NCBI GenBank assembly: GCA_010405405.1
Contig: MU004240.1
Coordinates: forward strand, 1,309,459-1,373,458
From: Microthyrium microscopicum
Taxonomy: Eukaryota; Ascomycota; Dothideomycetes; Microthyriales; Microthyriaceae
DNA length: 64,000 bases
Direction of reading: 5' to 3'
Shown here: positions 22,874-35,340 of the stretch, one piece after another
How positions within the stretch are numbered: position 1 is the first letter of the stretch
Layout of the letters: the number at the start of each line of letters is the position of its first letter
Translations under genes and position numbers: made by a program
Notes under the pieces: model-generated
The model's input: only the letters and a program-made list of their open reading frames with translations
Database searches by the model: none
Told to the model about the DNA's origin: nothing

Positions 22874-23658
22874 ATGGCGCCAATGCTGCCAAAGACACGC
22901 GACTTTCCAGAGTCGGTAACTTTATCTGTAGTTCCGCGTTCGCAATTCCCAAAATAACTTCCTCCACTTTTGCGTACTAATATCTTCAAGCTCCCACTAA
23001 CCATCCGCCTACGAATGTTCTTATCCTTCTCCATGGCCTAGGGGATTCTCATGCTCCCTTCGCAAGTTTTGGCAAAGCTATGAATCTACCAGAGACAGTC
23101 TGTGTATCAGTGCGTGGTCCTGCGATGGTGCCCTTTGGTCTCTCTGGATTTCACTGGGGCGATGATATCCTCGTAGACGACGCGACTGGCGACATGGAAA
23201 TGGACACCGGATTCAACAAGAGCACTGCACTCATTATAGACGATGTCATCCAGAAGACTTTGGTTCAAAAGTGTGGTTATACACTTCGACAAATTCTCAT
23301 ATATGGCTTCGGTCAAGGAGGCATGTTGGCTCTGAATGTTGCCAACAACCTTCAAGGTGAGTTGGCTGGTGTAATCAGCATTGGCAGCGGCATGCCTTCT
23401 AGCAAAGTGACGGAAGTACGCACTGGCAAATGCAAAACACCGGTGCTTTTGTGCAAGGCTAGTGACGAGTCTGCTGTTGAAGTTGAGGATGAGGACAAGC
23501 TCAAAGCAGAGTTTGACTTTGTCGAGATCAAAGAGTGGAACCGAGTACGAGATGGAATGCCTCGGAGTAGAGAGGAGATGCTGCCGATCATGCAATTCTT
23601 TGCAAGGCGGCTCCAAAGCATGAGAGGCGTACCACAGGGTAGCGTCGAGCTCAACTAA
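22874..23658 (+). CDS. Alpha/beta-hydrolase, carboxylesterase/phospholipase type
   Basis: Two exons, 22874-22937 and 22991-23658, 243 residues. The intron has a weak donor GTTCGC but an ideal branch TACTAAT and acceptor TTCAAG; it is the only in-phase junction joining MAPMLPKTRDFPES.. to PPTNVLILLHGLGDSHAPF. The oxyanion motif HGLGD is present, then TVCVSVRGP and SGFHWGDD. At the nucleophile elbow the sequence is IYGFGQGGMLAL, i.e. Gly where GxSxG enzymes have Ser. Family members with the same change exist in fungi as far as I recall, so activity is uncertain. A C-terminal His typical of the triad is not obvious. Probably cytosolic. Confidence 0.72.
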
Positions 23659-25216
23659 GAGTATATCCCACAAATATGCTCGCAATAGTCCATGAGTAAA
23701 TGCGTGAATGCATATTGCCAGCAGCCATGGATGTGTCCTACTACCTCCCAATGGAGTAGCAGACATACCCGACATATCAACCAGTCTGATCAACTACTGC
23801 AGCTAAATCAGCACGCTTCACTTCCTCGACACTTTACGATTGCTAGAGGCACAGAACACGTTTCCCGGACAGCATTACGCTATGCCTCTCAACTGAGGAG
23901 ATCATATCTAACTGGGAACGAGACAAAAAGAAATTAGTGACGTGTATCAAGTCGAGCATCGTCAATATAGATGCCAGAGGCAGATGACTTCAGCTTCATG
24001 GGCCTCAGGTGTGGCTTTTCATCAAGCTCATCAACAGTCGTTGAGTTACAAAAGAGAACAACCCGTTGATCCAGTTCTCGTGAAAACAAAGCGAGACGGA
24101 AGAGGCGCCTCGTGTCTAAGACCCCTTGCAAAGAAGGAGCCTGGAGAAACGAGATTCCTGTCATGGACAGACTGGATTACCACCATTTCCACTGAGGAGC
24201 AGTATATTGCTGGCTTCAAATTAATCGGATAACGTCACTAATCTTGGATCTAAGCCCTTTGAATTGCCTCTCTTTATAAACCTTCAGTCTCTTGAGCGCA
24301 TCGACGGTCACCTTTGTCCATTTATGTCGCTTCGATGCTACGTTAGATATAAATACTACAGGTGTCAGATTAAGCGCCTCGTGTATATGAATCCAGCATT
24401 CGAGTAAGTGCTAGAAGATGGTCCTCCATTCGCAATTTCATGGTGCAAGGTGAGGCCATGAGGTGCCATCTACTTTATTTACTTGCCCAATGTCCGAGAA
24501 ACGCAAACCAACATATCGGCTGCAAGTGATATTTGGGTATACTTATTGCCGAGTAGAACTATATTGATATGTTTTACAACTTGACCGAACAGCCCTTCTG
24601 CTTACTCGAATACTTTGAAAAGTTCGTTGTATACCCGACGAGGTACTGAGTAACCATAGGCATACATGTTCTTCATTGTCATGAATGGTTTTTACCCAAT
24701 ATCTCAATCTGTGTTTTCCTGATGTCCTCAGAAGACTCTTCGTGCCTTCAGACTCGCCCGACATGGCTAAGTGTGGTGAACCAACAAGTCATTACGTATA
24801 GAACTTTTGCGATCTTGAGTCCAGTAATACTTTTGCATTCATTGCGCTACCTTCCATATTTAGATGGCTTCCTTCCAATTACCTCCTTCTGAGAAGGCTT
24901 TACGGTCTATGTTCCAATTCTTTCATCCCTTTCAGACCGTTTGACCTTTTTTTGGAGTCAAATGATGGCGAAGTACATTGTCGTCTGAGTAAACATCAAC
25001 CATCACTTTGGTCCCGGTAATCCCAAAAGACCTGCATCACTGTGTATGGCTCTTCAATAGCCTGCAAGTTCAAAGGCAGACACTTCGATTCGCAATCACT
25101 CGAGCCTGATACTTCACAAAGCCAAGAGTTTCTACATTTCTCGAGTCGCTGGGACAGGTTCTGTGACATCCAGAGCCAGTCATCTTTCTTCAGGTCTGGC
25201 GGTAGCAGAGTTCGAT
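23659..25216. other. Gene-poor stretch
   Basis: No gene can be assembled. A minus-strand frame at 25232-24996 (..TLLPPDLKKDDWLWMSQNL..) has coding-like codon use but no recognisable family or partner exon. Base composition is ordinary. Confidence 0.45.
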
Positions 25217-25703
25217 ATGCCAAACGAGTCAAATATAATCACCGCTGTCCACATCCAAGCTGCAAACAAAGGAGCCTGAGAACAAGTACTATGCACTCAA
25301 CGAGGGTCTCGTATCACCTTTGACCAGTCTGTAGCTTTTTAAACTAATCAGTGATATCATCGACTTTGCTTACGCTAAAGAGCCTGGGGTTATTCACTAT
25401 GTAGTCGGATTCCCAGCTGACAACTCCAACGAAACATCCATATACTTGATGGAAGAGTATGAACACCAAGGATTTCTATGGTACTCACTGATAAGAGATG
25501 CAGATGTGAATCCCAAGCTATTCTGGACTCCCATCTCGCCTCTCCACAGGTGCAAAAGCTGCTCACCCGTCTGGCATTGGGTAAGGTTCTTCCCTCATAA
25601 GCGTAGCACCCGAGCTTCACAGCTTGACTCCAACTGTCTCTTACTAGCGACCCGGACATGTGGTCTTTACACCTTCAACTCTTCTCATTCTTGCTTCTTT
25701 TGA
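25217..25703 (+). pseudogene. Decayed antibiotic-biosynthesis-monooxygenase (ABM) domain gene
   Basis: Pieces of a small ABM-fold protein lie in order on the plus strand. They are MPNESNIITAVHIQAANKG at 25217, IIDFAYAKEPGVIHYVVGFP and SIYLMEEYEHQG at 25353-25480, and VQKLLTRLALGK at about 25551-25586. The pattern KEPGV..Y..P....IYLMEEY, followed by a VQ-LL helix, is typical of fungal ABM proteins. The pieces do not connect: the first part is in another frame and ends at TGA, a TAG lies at 25332-25334 in the frame of the second, and the only donor after EHQG (GTACTC) is out of phase with the VQKLL exon. I could not find introns that repair all three. Probable relic; a missed intron could rescue part of it. 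Confidence 0.5.
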
Positions 25704-27684
25704 ATATCGACCTGGCCGCACTACCCATGCGCTTGATGGATGGAACTAGTAGTACAGCACAGTGAAGCTAATGAGCCACCCAGGTTGGCGTATGCCGTCA
25801 TGGAGGATTTATAGGACAGCACAATCAGAACAGTCGAGGTATACCCTGAAGCCGAGTATGCACACACGGTGCATCTGAACAGTAAGGTGGTAGAAGATAA
25901 CCTCAAGCATAATGGTGTATATCGAGATGAGAAAGGAGGTTGTGAAGCTCAGAGTTGTTTCAGGCTTCCTAGGAAGATCGTAATTAGCATATAGTCTAGG
26001 ATATCGTCTCTTAGCCACTCAAATAAGTATACTAGCTTGCAGATACACTCATTTCTTCAAACCACTCATTTGGTCAAGGTCTGGCAGTATCAAACAGTGC
26101 GTGCTGGAGGTGGAAAGGTGTGAAAGTATGCGCTTTTCGATCGCAATAGATGCCTATGAGGACATGACACCATCAACTTGTGGTTCTGTTTAGCAACGTC
26201 TTCTCCATAATGATTGACAGAAGTCAGTGAAACATATTGAGTCGTAAAGCTTCTTCCTATCGATCCAAAACAACGTCTTCTAGAGCAAATGGCTGGTATA
26301 TATGGCCCAGTGACTCACACTCCCATGAAAGTTTCAAGCACTTCCGCTTCGAAGCTCAGCTCAGCCAATGGCTGTGTTTTGACCGCGACTATTGGCCGTA
26401 GCCATCTAATGGTACTCTGGAGTGGTGACACTTGGCAAGATTTAAGCAAGGCGTATACCTTAGGTACCTAAGGTAGGTAGTCCTTTAAATGAACGATACC
26501 GCTCCTTAAGGTTCCAACCAAAGCTGCCCGCTCCATACGAACCCTAGATATAAGCTGACTATGAGCTGAAGGTTATGAAACCATCGAGCAGCACCGGTAT
26601 TGTTCTTAAGTTTATTGTCGCCCTTAATATAATAGCTAGATTGATTACTTCATCTGCTACGTCTCGTCTTTCATGAAGTATCTATATTAGATTTAGGTTA
26701 TAGGTAATGGCATGTGCAGTGTGTCAGCTTGTCAGATTTATGTCAGTCACTGTAAAGCATGAAGCTGTTACCACTTTTGGATCTGTTTGGTTTACTTATG
26801 GGTTGTTTACTTCCACGGACACAGTGCCATACAGGAGTTATCTATGCTGAAACCTTAAAACCAGATAAAGTTGAGGGAAATCGAAAATCACCAACCATTG
26901 GCCTGTGATAAGCAAACCGTTGAAGCGACAATCAGAACTCAAGTCACTTGTAGTAATTCGAGCGGTTTTCTGCTTCTTTGGAACGTTGTTAACCTCGATG
27001 TCTTAGTCTTCAGCATTGTCGAGAACAATGATGGTCTATAGGAACCAACTGAAAGCTGACTTGTTTGGTTTTTGCCACTTTCAAGTACACTTGGTGGTGA
27101 TCTATCACACCTTCGACAAAAGCCTAATGCATTTGTCGGCATGTTCAGTCTGTCACGACTTCCGCAGCAGGTATATCAGATAGAACTGGGCCATAGATAC
27201 AGAAACAAATCAATTGAAAGTGGTCTGGAGCCTTTACCTCATGACTGCCAAGAGTATGTGCACTGCTGAAGAGTATACTTCATACGAGTGGAAGGAGGAA
27301 TAAGGTTGATCCGTCTTGACATGGCAAGTGTTTGAATTATATTGTTCGTATTGCATTTTTGGTGTCTGTTGTACTTATGGAACATAAGTCTTTTGAGTAA
27401 ACTTTCTGTCCTCTTGATATCGGGTCTTCAAAGCAACAACAAGCCTGCTGGAGAGGCTCTCATTCAATCTGCCAAGGGGCTGATTTGGCCTTGCGCATAT
27501 TGTTGCAGTGTATGCGTGACTTGTTGCGATGGAATTGTAATAACAGCATTCTCTGATCACTGCCTGCCTACATGATTTTCGGTGGATACATGTTATATGT
27601 GAGATTATGTTCCTAGCATTGAATCGTAGAGCGTAGATAAGGAGACATCTAGCTCGAGGTTCTAGACGAACAACTCACAAGCAT
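25704..27684. other. Gene-poor stretch
   Basis: No gene supported. Contains a 20-bp perfect palindrome at 26456-26475, listed separately. Several short frames on both strands lack family resemblance. Confidence 0.45.
26456..26475. repeat. 20-bp perfect palindrome centred on GGTACC
   Basis: TACCTTAGGTACCTAAGGTA is its own reverse complement. It is followed at once by GGTAGG, a partial repeat of the same words. Similar CCTAAGG/GGTACC strings recur between genes in many filamentous ascomycetes. Confidence 0.7.
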
Positions 27685-28065
27685 TCAGTATTGTGGTGGA
27701 GCTGCGTCAATCGACTCGCGTGTGAATTTGAGAAACTTCTTATGTCGATGAAAGAAGCTTCTACCAACCTTCTCGAACGGCAGACCAAAAGTTACCGTAC
27801 CAGCCAGGACGCCTAAAGAACACAAGGGAGAGCGAGGAAGCGGAAAGAGAAGCAATTGATCTTCTAGGCGCAAGTTGATTGCGAACAGGGTAATGAGAAA
27901 AGCCTTGAGGCTGATGCGGCTCTCGTGGCTCTGGTGTTTTGCTGTTTTACCGTCAAAAAGAGTGAACAAGGTTACAAGTTGAACAGTGCAAGATTGGGCG
28001 TTTGTTGGTATCGGTCTAACCTCCACCGTGGCTGTTTCACCATCGACGCCTCCGCCCTGATACAC
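27685..28065 (-). CDS. Possible hypothetical protein, terminal exon
   Basis: Open frame with coding-like codons: GGGVDGETATVEVRPIP, a hydrophobic middle (LITLFAINLRL) and ..RESIDAAPPQY to a stop at 27685. An acceptor-like GTGTATCAG precedes the GGC codon at about 28055, so it may be the last exon of a spliced gene whose first exon would lie near 28280 (MSLQELAGV..). The join is not in phase with any clear donor. Unrecognised; may be a relic. Confidence 0.22.
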   Translation of the reverse strand: MYQGGGVDGETATVEVRPIPTNAQSCTVQLVTLFTLFDGKTAKHQSHESRISLKAFLITLFAINLRLEDQLLLFPLPRSPLCSLGVLAGTVTFGLPFEKVGRSFFHRHKKFLKFTRESIDAAPPQY

Positions 28066-31000
28066 ATGTCAAATGACTTGGATGGTGGATGACAGGGAAG
28101 CTTTTTAGAAGACTGATGGCTTGAGAGAATGTTGATGGAAGCTGCTTCGAAAGGGGGTTGATGTTAGAGGTCCTGTTGGTCCGCAGATTTGAGGCGTTTC
28201 CACAAACGTTTAACGAGTCAATCGGAGAATTTTCTGGTGCCACCACACTATTCCCGTCACACCCGCCAATTCTTGAAGCGACATTTTGACAGTTGACCGT
28301 TGATCTACAGGCGCTATTCTTAGGCACTAATGTCAAGACCGGCCTTGTCTTTCTTGGTTTCCAAGCCTGCTGCCTTTTGGCAGTCGCACCAATACGAGAG
28401 GGAAAGTTAAGGTGATAGCAATACTCCGCAATAAGACCGAAGCCAAAAAACCGAAAGTGCGACAGCGATTAGAATATGTTGTCCTGACAAAAGCTCCCAA
28501 GTACAGGAAAGTTTATCACCACCTGGAGTCGGGACAGCGAATACTATCTTAGATAGTGCAGAAAGGCGGGAGTTACCGCCATCGCTCTTTGAAAAGTAGT
28601 GTGAGGCTAGTTTTAGGCGTGAATCATGGATGCCAGCAAGCCACCTTATGCTAACAATGCAACATCAACGGCGTGCTGCTGGATCTTGATCACGTTTAGA
28701 GTAATAGAGTGCAACACCTAAACTTGACAAGCGTTCAACGTGGAGCGCGTGGCATGAATTCATTATACAACAAGTGAAGAAACGCATACCATGTAATTAT
28801 GACGGATAGTGCTATTCCGTATTCATTCAAACCAAGTTGCTAAGTTTTATATCATTGCTGGACTGCTCGATTGGATTGCTGGCAGGGTTAGCACGATACG
28901 AAACAGCGAACCGTTCATGACTGAAAATCCAAAACTTGAGGCTCCAGAACGGCAAGGCAGTTGCAGTTGTTTATTGAACAACGGAACTGTAGCATTGTTT
29001 CAACAGCTCTGACATGCCAAGGGTTGCCAGTCAAACATCAGCCATCTTGAATCATCAAACGATATCTCCGAATTTGTAGTATTTTGCGAAATGTCAGCCA
29101 TCGTGAGTGTAGTTGGAAGCTGCCAACACATGCATACATGAACAACCCCTGTAGTATCGAATAGCATGTATGTTTTCATAAATCCCTATTCGTACTGTAG
29201 AAAGAATTGCGGTCTCATGCGCAATGGCACTAACTCAGCTAGGTTATCTTTGCTTGAAATATTGGGAGAAACCAAGTCCTCTGCTGATATCAATGGGTTA
29301 TTTCATTTTTTGGTCCCCAAATATCCTTGAAGCGATCTCAACCAGCAAAAGAACTGTGACCAGGGCAAGGATGGTTACTCCCCGCCTCCTCATTGCTCTT
29401 CCCGTAATCCGGAAACCAGGAATAGAGAAAACAATCAACCTATACGAGAGTGACTCGTCAAACCTTGAAGCAGTTGCTTTTCGTAACCGTTCGGCCCGTA
29501 TCAAGGAAGCTTGTAATAAAAGGATGTATAATGGGTAAGCGCCTTAGAGTGGATGTACATCCTACTAACCCTATGGTTTGGCAACTTGGCATCGTTGGGT
29601 ATCTTCTTAGCCTTCCGATGGCAACTGACGATTGCACTACTACTACCACGAGCTTGAATTAGCTTTGCTGAGGACTTGAGATTCCAGGTAAGATGGGCCA
29701 ATCCTGAGGACAATGTTACCGTCCAAGGTAGCACCCGATGATGGTGTGCGAGTCAAAATGAATCTCAATGGCTTGAAAAGGTCTCAATTGGTGGTGACAA
29801 AGTCACTTGATTGTGGAGCATAGAGTTGAGTACTCGGTGTCTGTACCGCGATCTTGGATCAGCCGGCGGTCGACAGTAGACCAGGCTGCAGGAGGCTGAG
29901 AGAGCGAGGATATACCCTGACACTGCTTTTCAATTCTCACCGCAAGCTCCATACAGATCAGCTTGTTGCTCCACCTCATGCGTCTGAGTGAAAACTTGCA
30001 CCTGCAGGCGGTGGCATTATTGCATGAGAGGAGATATCTTGGGTAGTTAAGGTTCAAGATTGTCAGTCTTTGTGGCCACTGGCTGGTGTTGGCACCAGGC
30101 AGACCAGGGTCGCACGCCAAGTGAGAGTTGAAGATGTCTGGCTCTAAAGCGTTTGATGAGATGAGATCAAGCCAGTTCCAGGTTCTGATCCTTGGTCAAA
30201 GTGATGAAGGATGCCTCATTACCAATGATGGGGTGAAGTTAACGGATAGAATTACCAGGCGTCCTTACCCTGTCAAGCCTGTGTTAACCCTGCAAGATGC
30301 TGGGCCGCAGGATTCGAGATGGACCCCGTTTTCGCTTGTAACTTGCCAGCTTGGACTCGAAAGTTGTCTGTCATTGAATACAGTACTTTGTGGGGAGAGA
30401 CTACTGAAATGACATGCAAGACATGTTGGGGCTCGGGGCACAGCTGTCAGCAATCAGCCTTGAGCATAGCACTCTGTTCCAAAGGTGGTCTTTTAGTGCT
30501 TGAGACCAAACAGAGTACCTACACAAACATAATAGGATGATGATGGGTATACAGGTACAGACATGATTGAAGATGCCAAAAAATCCACCCCCAAAGTCAG
30601 GTAATCAAGGTTATTACGGTCATCAGAAATCGACCCGGTGGGTGGCTCGGTAGCGAAGTCAACCCTTGATGGATCCCCGTAGTGATCCCAGAAATAGTCT
30701 CGGTCCGCCTATCGCCCTTTCCGACTTCACTTCTACTTCAACTGCCATTATTCAACCACCTTTTCCACCATATCTCCACTTGCTTTACCACAAGAGAATC
30801 CAGCAACAACCATTTCAACATATGGCGCTGTTTGCTGCACGTGGTGCAACTGCCCCTGATGCAACAATGCCTTATCCACATGCTCTTCAGGCTCAGTAGC
30901 TTACATGCTTCTGACTTGCTGCTAAGATGTGCTACGACAGTTCCCCAGACAGAGGGCGATAGTCAGCACTTGCGTCTCAACGCTGCCCACAGCAGGTCTT

Positions 31001-33550
31001 GATGGTCGAATGAAGCTGGTTGCTTTTTTACCTAGCACATTGACCATTGAGGATCGGCCTTGGACAACTTAAGCTTGGGCGGAGATTAATCGTCCACGCC
31101 GCCAGTGGCGTTGGGCCCAGCTCAGCTTTCCCCATAGTCGCCAATCAGCATCTTCTCCATGCGGCCGAGACGACCATCCTCCCGCGTTCCTTACACTGGC
31201 CTCCACCATGCACGCGGCACGCCTCACTTCAGCGCCGATGTCAAACAGCTGTCAAATCCGTAATTTGGCGTCAAAATCCTGCAAACTGCTCACCTTTGAC
31301 CTCTGACGTTCTAACCATCCCTACCAATCAAATATGGCAAAGACCATCAAGTCCCAAATCTGGCGTTCTCCACGATGCTGATCAACTTCCAAATGATCAG
31401 ATGCTCAGTTGGCAGCAACTCGATTTCCTTTTGACTGCATATGTATGGTCCACTCCGATCTGGACTCCAAATCAACTCGGGATTCGTTGTCTGACTGCAC
31501 TCTTTTCGTTACTTTTGTGCCGTGCAAGGTCTACCCAAAGGCGCTGTACCCGCTAACACAAGCCCTTTTGATTTAGCGTTGTGGCCGACAAGCTCCAATC
31601 GCTTTGGTGGTTGACATGGCTGACCGAGGTCTTGATGTACTTCGTCCTACTGGCCGGTGACGAGCTTTGCCCTCCGCCATGCGCCAGCAGGTTGAATTAC
31701 TTTGGTATCTGACCACCGCAATCTTATTACTTAGTCCTTACTACCGAGAACCCAAGTGACCAAGTCCCAACCAACCTGGTCCCAGTGGTTGAGTCAAGCC
31801 TAGGGCAGAGTAACTTGACTATTCACCGATGGAATATGCCGGGGTTAGTTGTATGGTCTAGAGAGATATCGGAGAATAAATTTGGCCAATCTACTAATCT
31901 CTACCTGCCTGGAATTCATTATCGGACTTGAGCATGATAGCGGCAGTGCATTCTTCTTCAAAGGTTCTTGAGATGTTCGATAAAACGCCATGTTCGTTGG
32001 ATCTGCCTAAAACTGGACATGTCACGCTGTCACCATGCACTTGATGCGCCTCCAGTTGGCTAGGCTTTGCGTGGCTTTAGCGTACAGACCAGAAATCCGA
32101 CTCTGGTCATGATGAACTCCCATTCTTTGGATGACGGTGACGCGCAATGTCTCATTCGTTTCGAATCAAAGACCCAACAGGCTCGACTCCACTGAGAGCC
32201 GTTTCTTGCAGGGAAAGGCTTGTGGATTCATTCAGCCTCTCACGGCTTCGATCCCCCACGGCTTCTGCAAGGATGAGGCTTTGCTAGAAGCCGTCTGCAG
32301 TTGACAGTCGTTCCCTCACGTCTTTCATCGTCCATATGCAAGATGCGACTGGCTGAAGCGAGGGCAAATGTTCCGAAGCAGTGCGTGAAGTAGTGGCAAG
32401 TCATGCCTCATGTGGATCTACCTTTCTTGAATCTGTGATTGGGTAAACGACAAATAAGTGACAGCTTGGCTTCTTATTGCTCGAAATAAGAAACGCATTG
32501 GAGCAGGAGTTCATAGAGACTTACCTGACGGGCCTGATTGAAACTTGTCGCTGGCCGTGCTAGAGACCTTGAAGATCGTGGTGGCTGTTGGCTTGCCGAA
32601 ACAGCTTTTAGTAACTTGTTGAATCCATGAGTTCTTTCTGGCTCATGCGTACTTAGACTTCTTCGTCTCAAACGTGCCGATGCTCGTGCACTGTCTTTCT
32701 GCTGTAGGTTTTGTAGAGTCCAACGCCATTCGGAGAAATAGAACTCAAGTTCGAACGCTAGCGCTTCACTTCACCTGTCAAAACGCTTAGACAACGCTTT
32801 GGCTCCGTCTGGCTTGACGGCCCATGTAAGGTGCCCGGCAAAGAAGGCACATCAGCTCTCTGCCAGGTCCATAGAAGCCAGCTGCTGGGTACATTTCAGC
32901 GGGCCGCTGCAGGCGAACATTCCCAAGGCGAGAGCATTCGTTGTCCAGGATCACATCCCCCTCTCCACGTACTTCCACACCCTTTTCCCTAGTCACTAAT
33001 ACACTTATCCCTCTTCATACCGAAAACCGCGATCGTACTCCATATTGATTACAAGTGCGATCACAGTCCATCTCGAAGGTCACTGCTCTCTCTCTCGAAC
33101 GTTTCAGACCTGAGGACCTTGATATCGCTTTGCAACATACGCCCTCATTTTTGTGCCGAAGTGCTGGTACAACGCCGGCGTATTCGTCCGTGGTCAAGTC
33201 GAGCATTTGTGGTCTGCGTCAGACGGTCTTGTCGTTGAGCTATCGGTAAATCTTGCTCAGCCTGTTGCATCTATCAAGGTCAGTTTATTCCCATCATCCT
33301 AGGAAGCGGGTGATCCGACGGGCTGGCATGTCAGACTTTGACATTTCGGCTTGACGGGTCTTTATATTGATTGACAACGCATACCCAGGGCTGCGCCCCT
33401 GTGGTTGATAAAGCCTGCACTTCATATCCCCTCTTGCGCTTTGTGCCATTAGAAAGCGGGACGTATCTGACGCTGACGGAATTGATAGTTCGTAGCCTTG
33501 CGCCTTGAACAGAAAGGCGTTGACCAAACTGTCCTCAGATTGATCTATCA
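28066..33550. other. Gene-poor stretch and upstream region of the homeobox gene
   Basis: Five and a half kilobases at ordinary composition without an assignable gene. Pyrimidine-rich tracts near 30720-30780 and 32950-33020 suggest promoter or leader sequence of the homeobox gene. Short frames at 29224-29538 (+) and 31047-31556 (+) show no family features. Confidence 0.4.
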
Positions 33551-35340
33551 ATGGAGTATCTCACCATTCAAGAACCTCGTTCAAGCTACTTTCGAGGAAT
33601 GGACCACCATCAAGCAGATGGCTACGGTGGCCGATCTAGAGATGACTTTCCCCGCCAGCCTAGACATTCTGATCATGACCGAGGCGCCTCTTCAGATTCT
33701 TATCATCGCATTGATCCGGTACTCAGCACTTCATCGAGCAAAGCGCCTCGATGGGCCGAATCCAACGGATCATCTTTTTACTATCCTCATCCAACCGAAT
33801 CATCGATAGCACCAGTCTCGGGGTCAAATCCGGCTCGAGCAGCTCCATCTAGTTCAATCGCTTCTCTATTACGACCCGTGGATCAGAGCGGACAAGAGCC
33901 AGGTAGGCCATCAACCCCAGAGTGGAATCATCCGGTCCAACCTGTCCCAGTGCGACCAACTGGTCAAACGGTGCAAGAGCTTCAGGCCAAAGAAGAACAG
34001 CAACCGCTTAAACTGCCTTCATTCAACTCAGTAAGTAACTTTGGTCCCTCAGACTCCATTTTGGGTGTTGTTTGTGTGTCTTGAAACATGGGGTGCCAGG
34101 TTCTGACAATGATCCACAGCTAGTCGAACTGCTAGAACGCAATCCGGAGCCTATCAATGGAACTTCTAGATCAATCCCAGCCGCGACAGATGCTGCATGG
34201 AAACGCCAAGAACCCACGGCCTCGTTTCCTCCACTCGAGCCTCGCACGTTTCAGTTCGGCGGACGTGGACCTTCCGGTAGAACCAATCTGTCCAGTCCCA
34301 CTGCTCACTACCTCGCAACCTCGGAGCCAACATCACCGCACGCCTACTCTAGCAGTGGACATCGCCATCCATTGAGTCCACGTGGTGGAGCCGCAAGCCC
34401 AAGATCACACCGTACTCATGTACGTAGGGCCTCTGATTATCGAAACAGAGCCTTCACTCAGGCAGCGCCACCTACTCGTGAGATTCGCGTGCCAGGCCCT
34501 TTTCCAACGTCCCATCACAGAACTCAAACGTTCCCTTCATATCCTATAGTTCCAGGCTCTTCATCCAATTTCAAGGGCGAGCATTATCCACATCAGGCAC
34601 CTGGTGGTCCATATGGTGGAGAATACCCGCCAATTCCTTCAATTCCAGGTTCGTTATTGCGACATCCTCCGTTGGCGCCGGCTCCTCCAGGCCATGCTCT
34701 TGGCCACGTCCGAAATGACAGCGTCATGAACACCACTGAGGAGTCACGCTTCTACTCGAGTACTTTCCAAGCCAGTTCGGCGGGTATGGCCAGCCAGACA
34801 AGGAAAAGAAGGGGTAATCTTCCAAAAGATGCGACTCGAGTCCTTAGACAGTGGTTTGACGAACATTTGGATGCGCCGTATCCGGGTGAAGAAGTAAAAA
34901 ATCAGCTGTGCCTACGCACTGGACTACAAATGAGCCAGGTGAGTCTTGCCCTTTTAATAGTTTTTGTTGCAATGCTGGATGAGGATCAAAAATCCAATAT
35001 TGGCGAGTCATGGCGTTCAATAGTCTCACGACAGCTCCCATGATGACCATCACACATTAATGCATCGTCAAAATGTTTTGTTCGGCAAATCGTGTTGCAT
35101 CCTTGCTCTTTGTCAATATCCTTGATCCCTATCCTGTTTTGCGGATTCTCTCTTTTCATGGATCCTTACTGATTTTCATCTCCGCAGGTCAACAACTGGT
35201 TCATCAACGCTCGCAGACGACTCCCACGACAAGATCGACCACGGAAAGAACGCGAATCTACCGACATCAGCGAAGGGTCTCCACCAAGAGATCGCCTGCA
35301 AAATCTTAGACCCCCTGGCCCACCCGACTATTGGGCATGA
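33551..35340 (+). CDS. TALE-class homeobox transcription factor
   Basis: Three exons: 33551-34030, 34120-34938 and 35188-35340, 483 residues. Residues 1-387 are disordered and rich in Ser, Pro, His and Gly. The homeodomain starts RKRRGNLPKDATRVLRQWFD at residue 388 and has the three-residue loop extension (DAPYPGEE) that defines TALE proteins. It is completed after intron 2 by VNNWFINARRRLP, the recognition helix. A short charged tail ends PPGPPDYWA. TALE proteins bind TGTCA-like sites and often control development. Intron 2 is long (249 bp) and interrupts the homeodomain exactly before helix 3. It reads open for 35 codons. The start ATG has a good context (ATCAATGG). A 9.9 kb gene-poor region lies upstream. 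Confidence 0.9.

Noticed and set aside
31047-31556. 169-codon plus frame upstream of the homeobox gene
   Set aside because: Arg/Ser/Leu-rich composition typical of non-coding frames and no recognisable domain; no evidence of a start or splice context.
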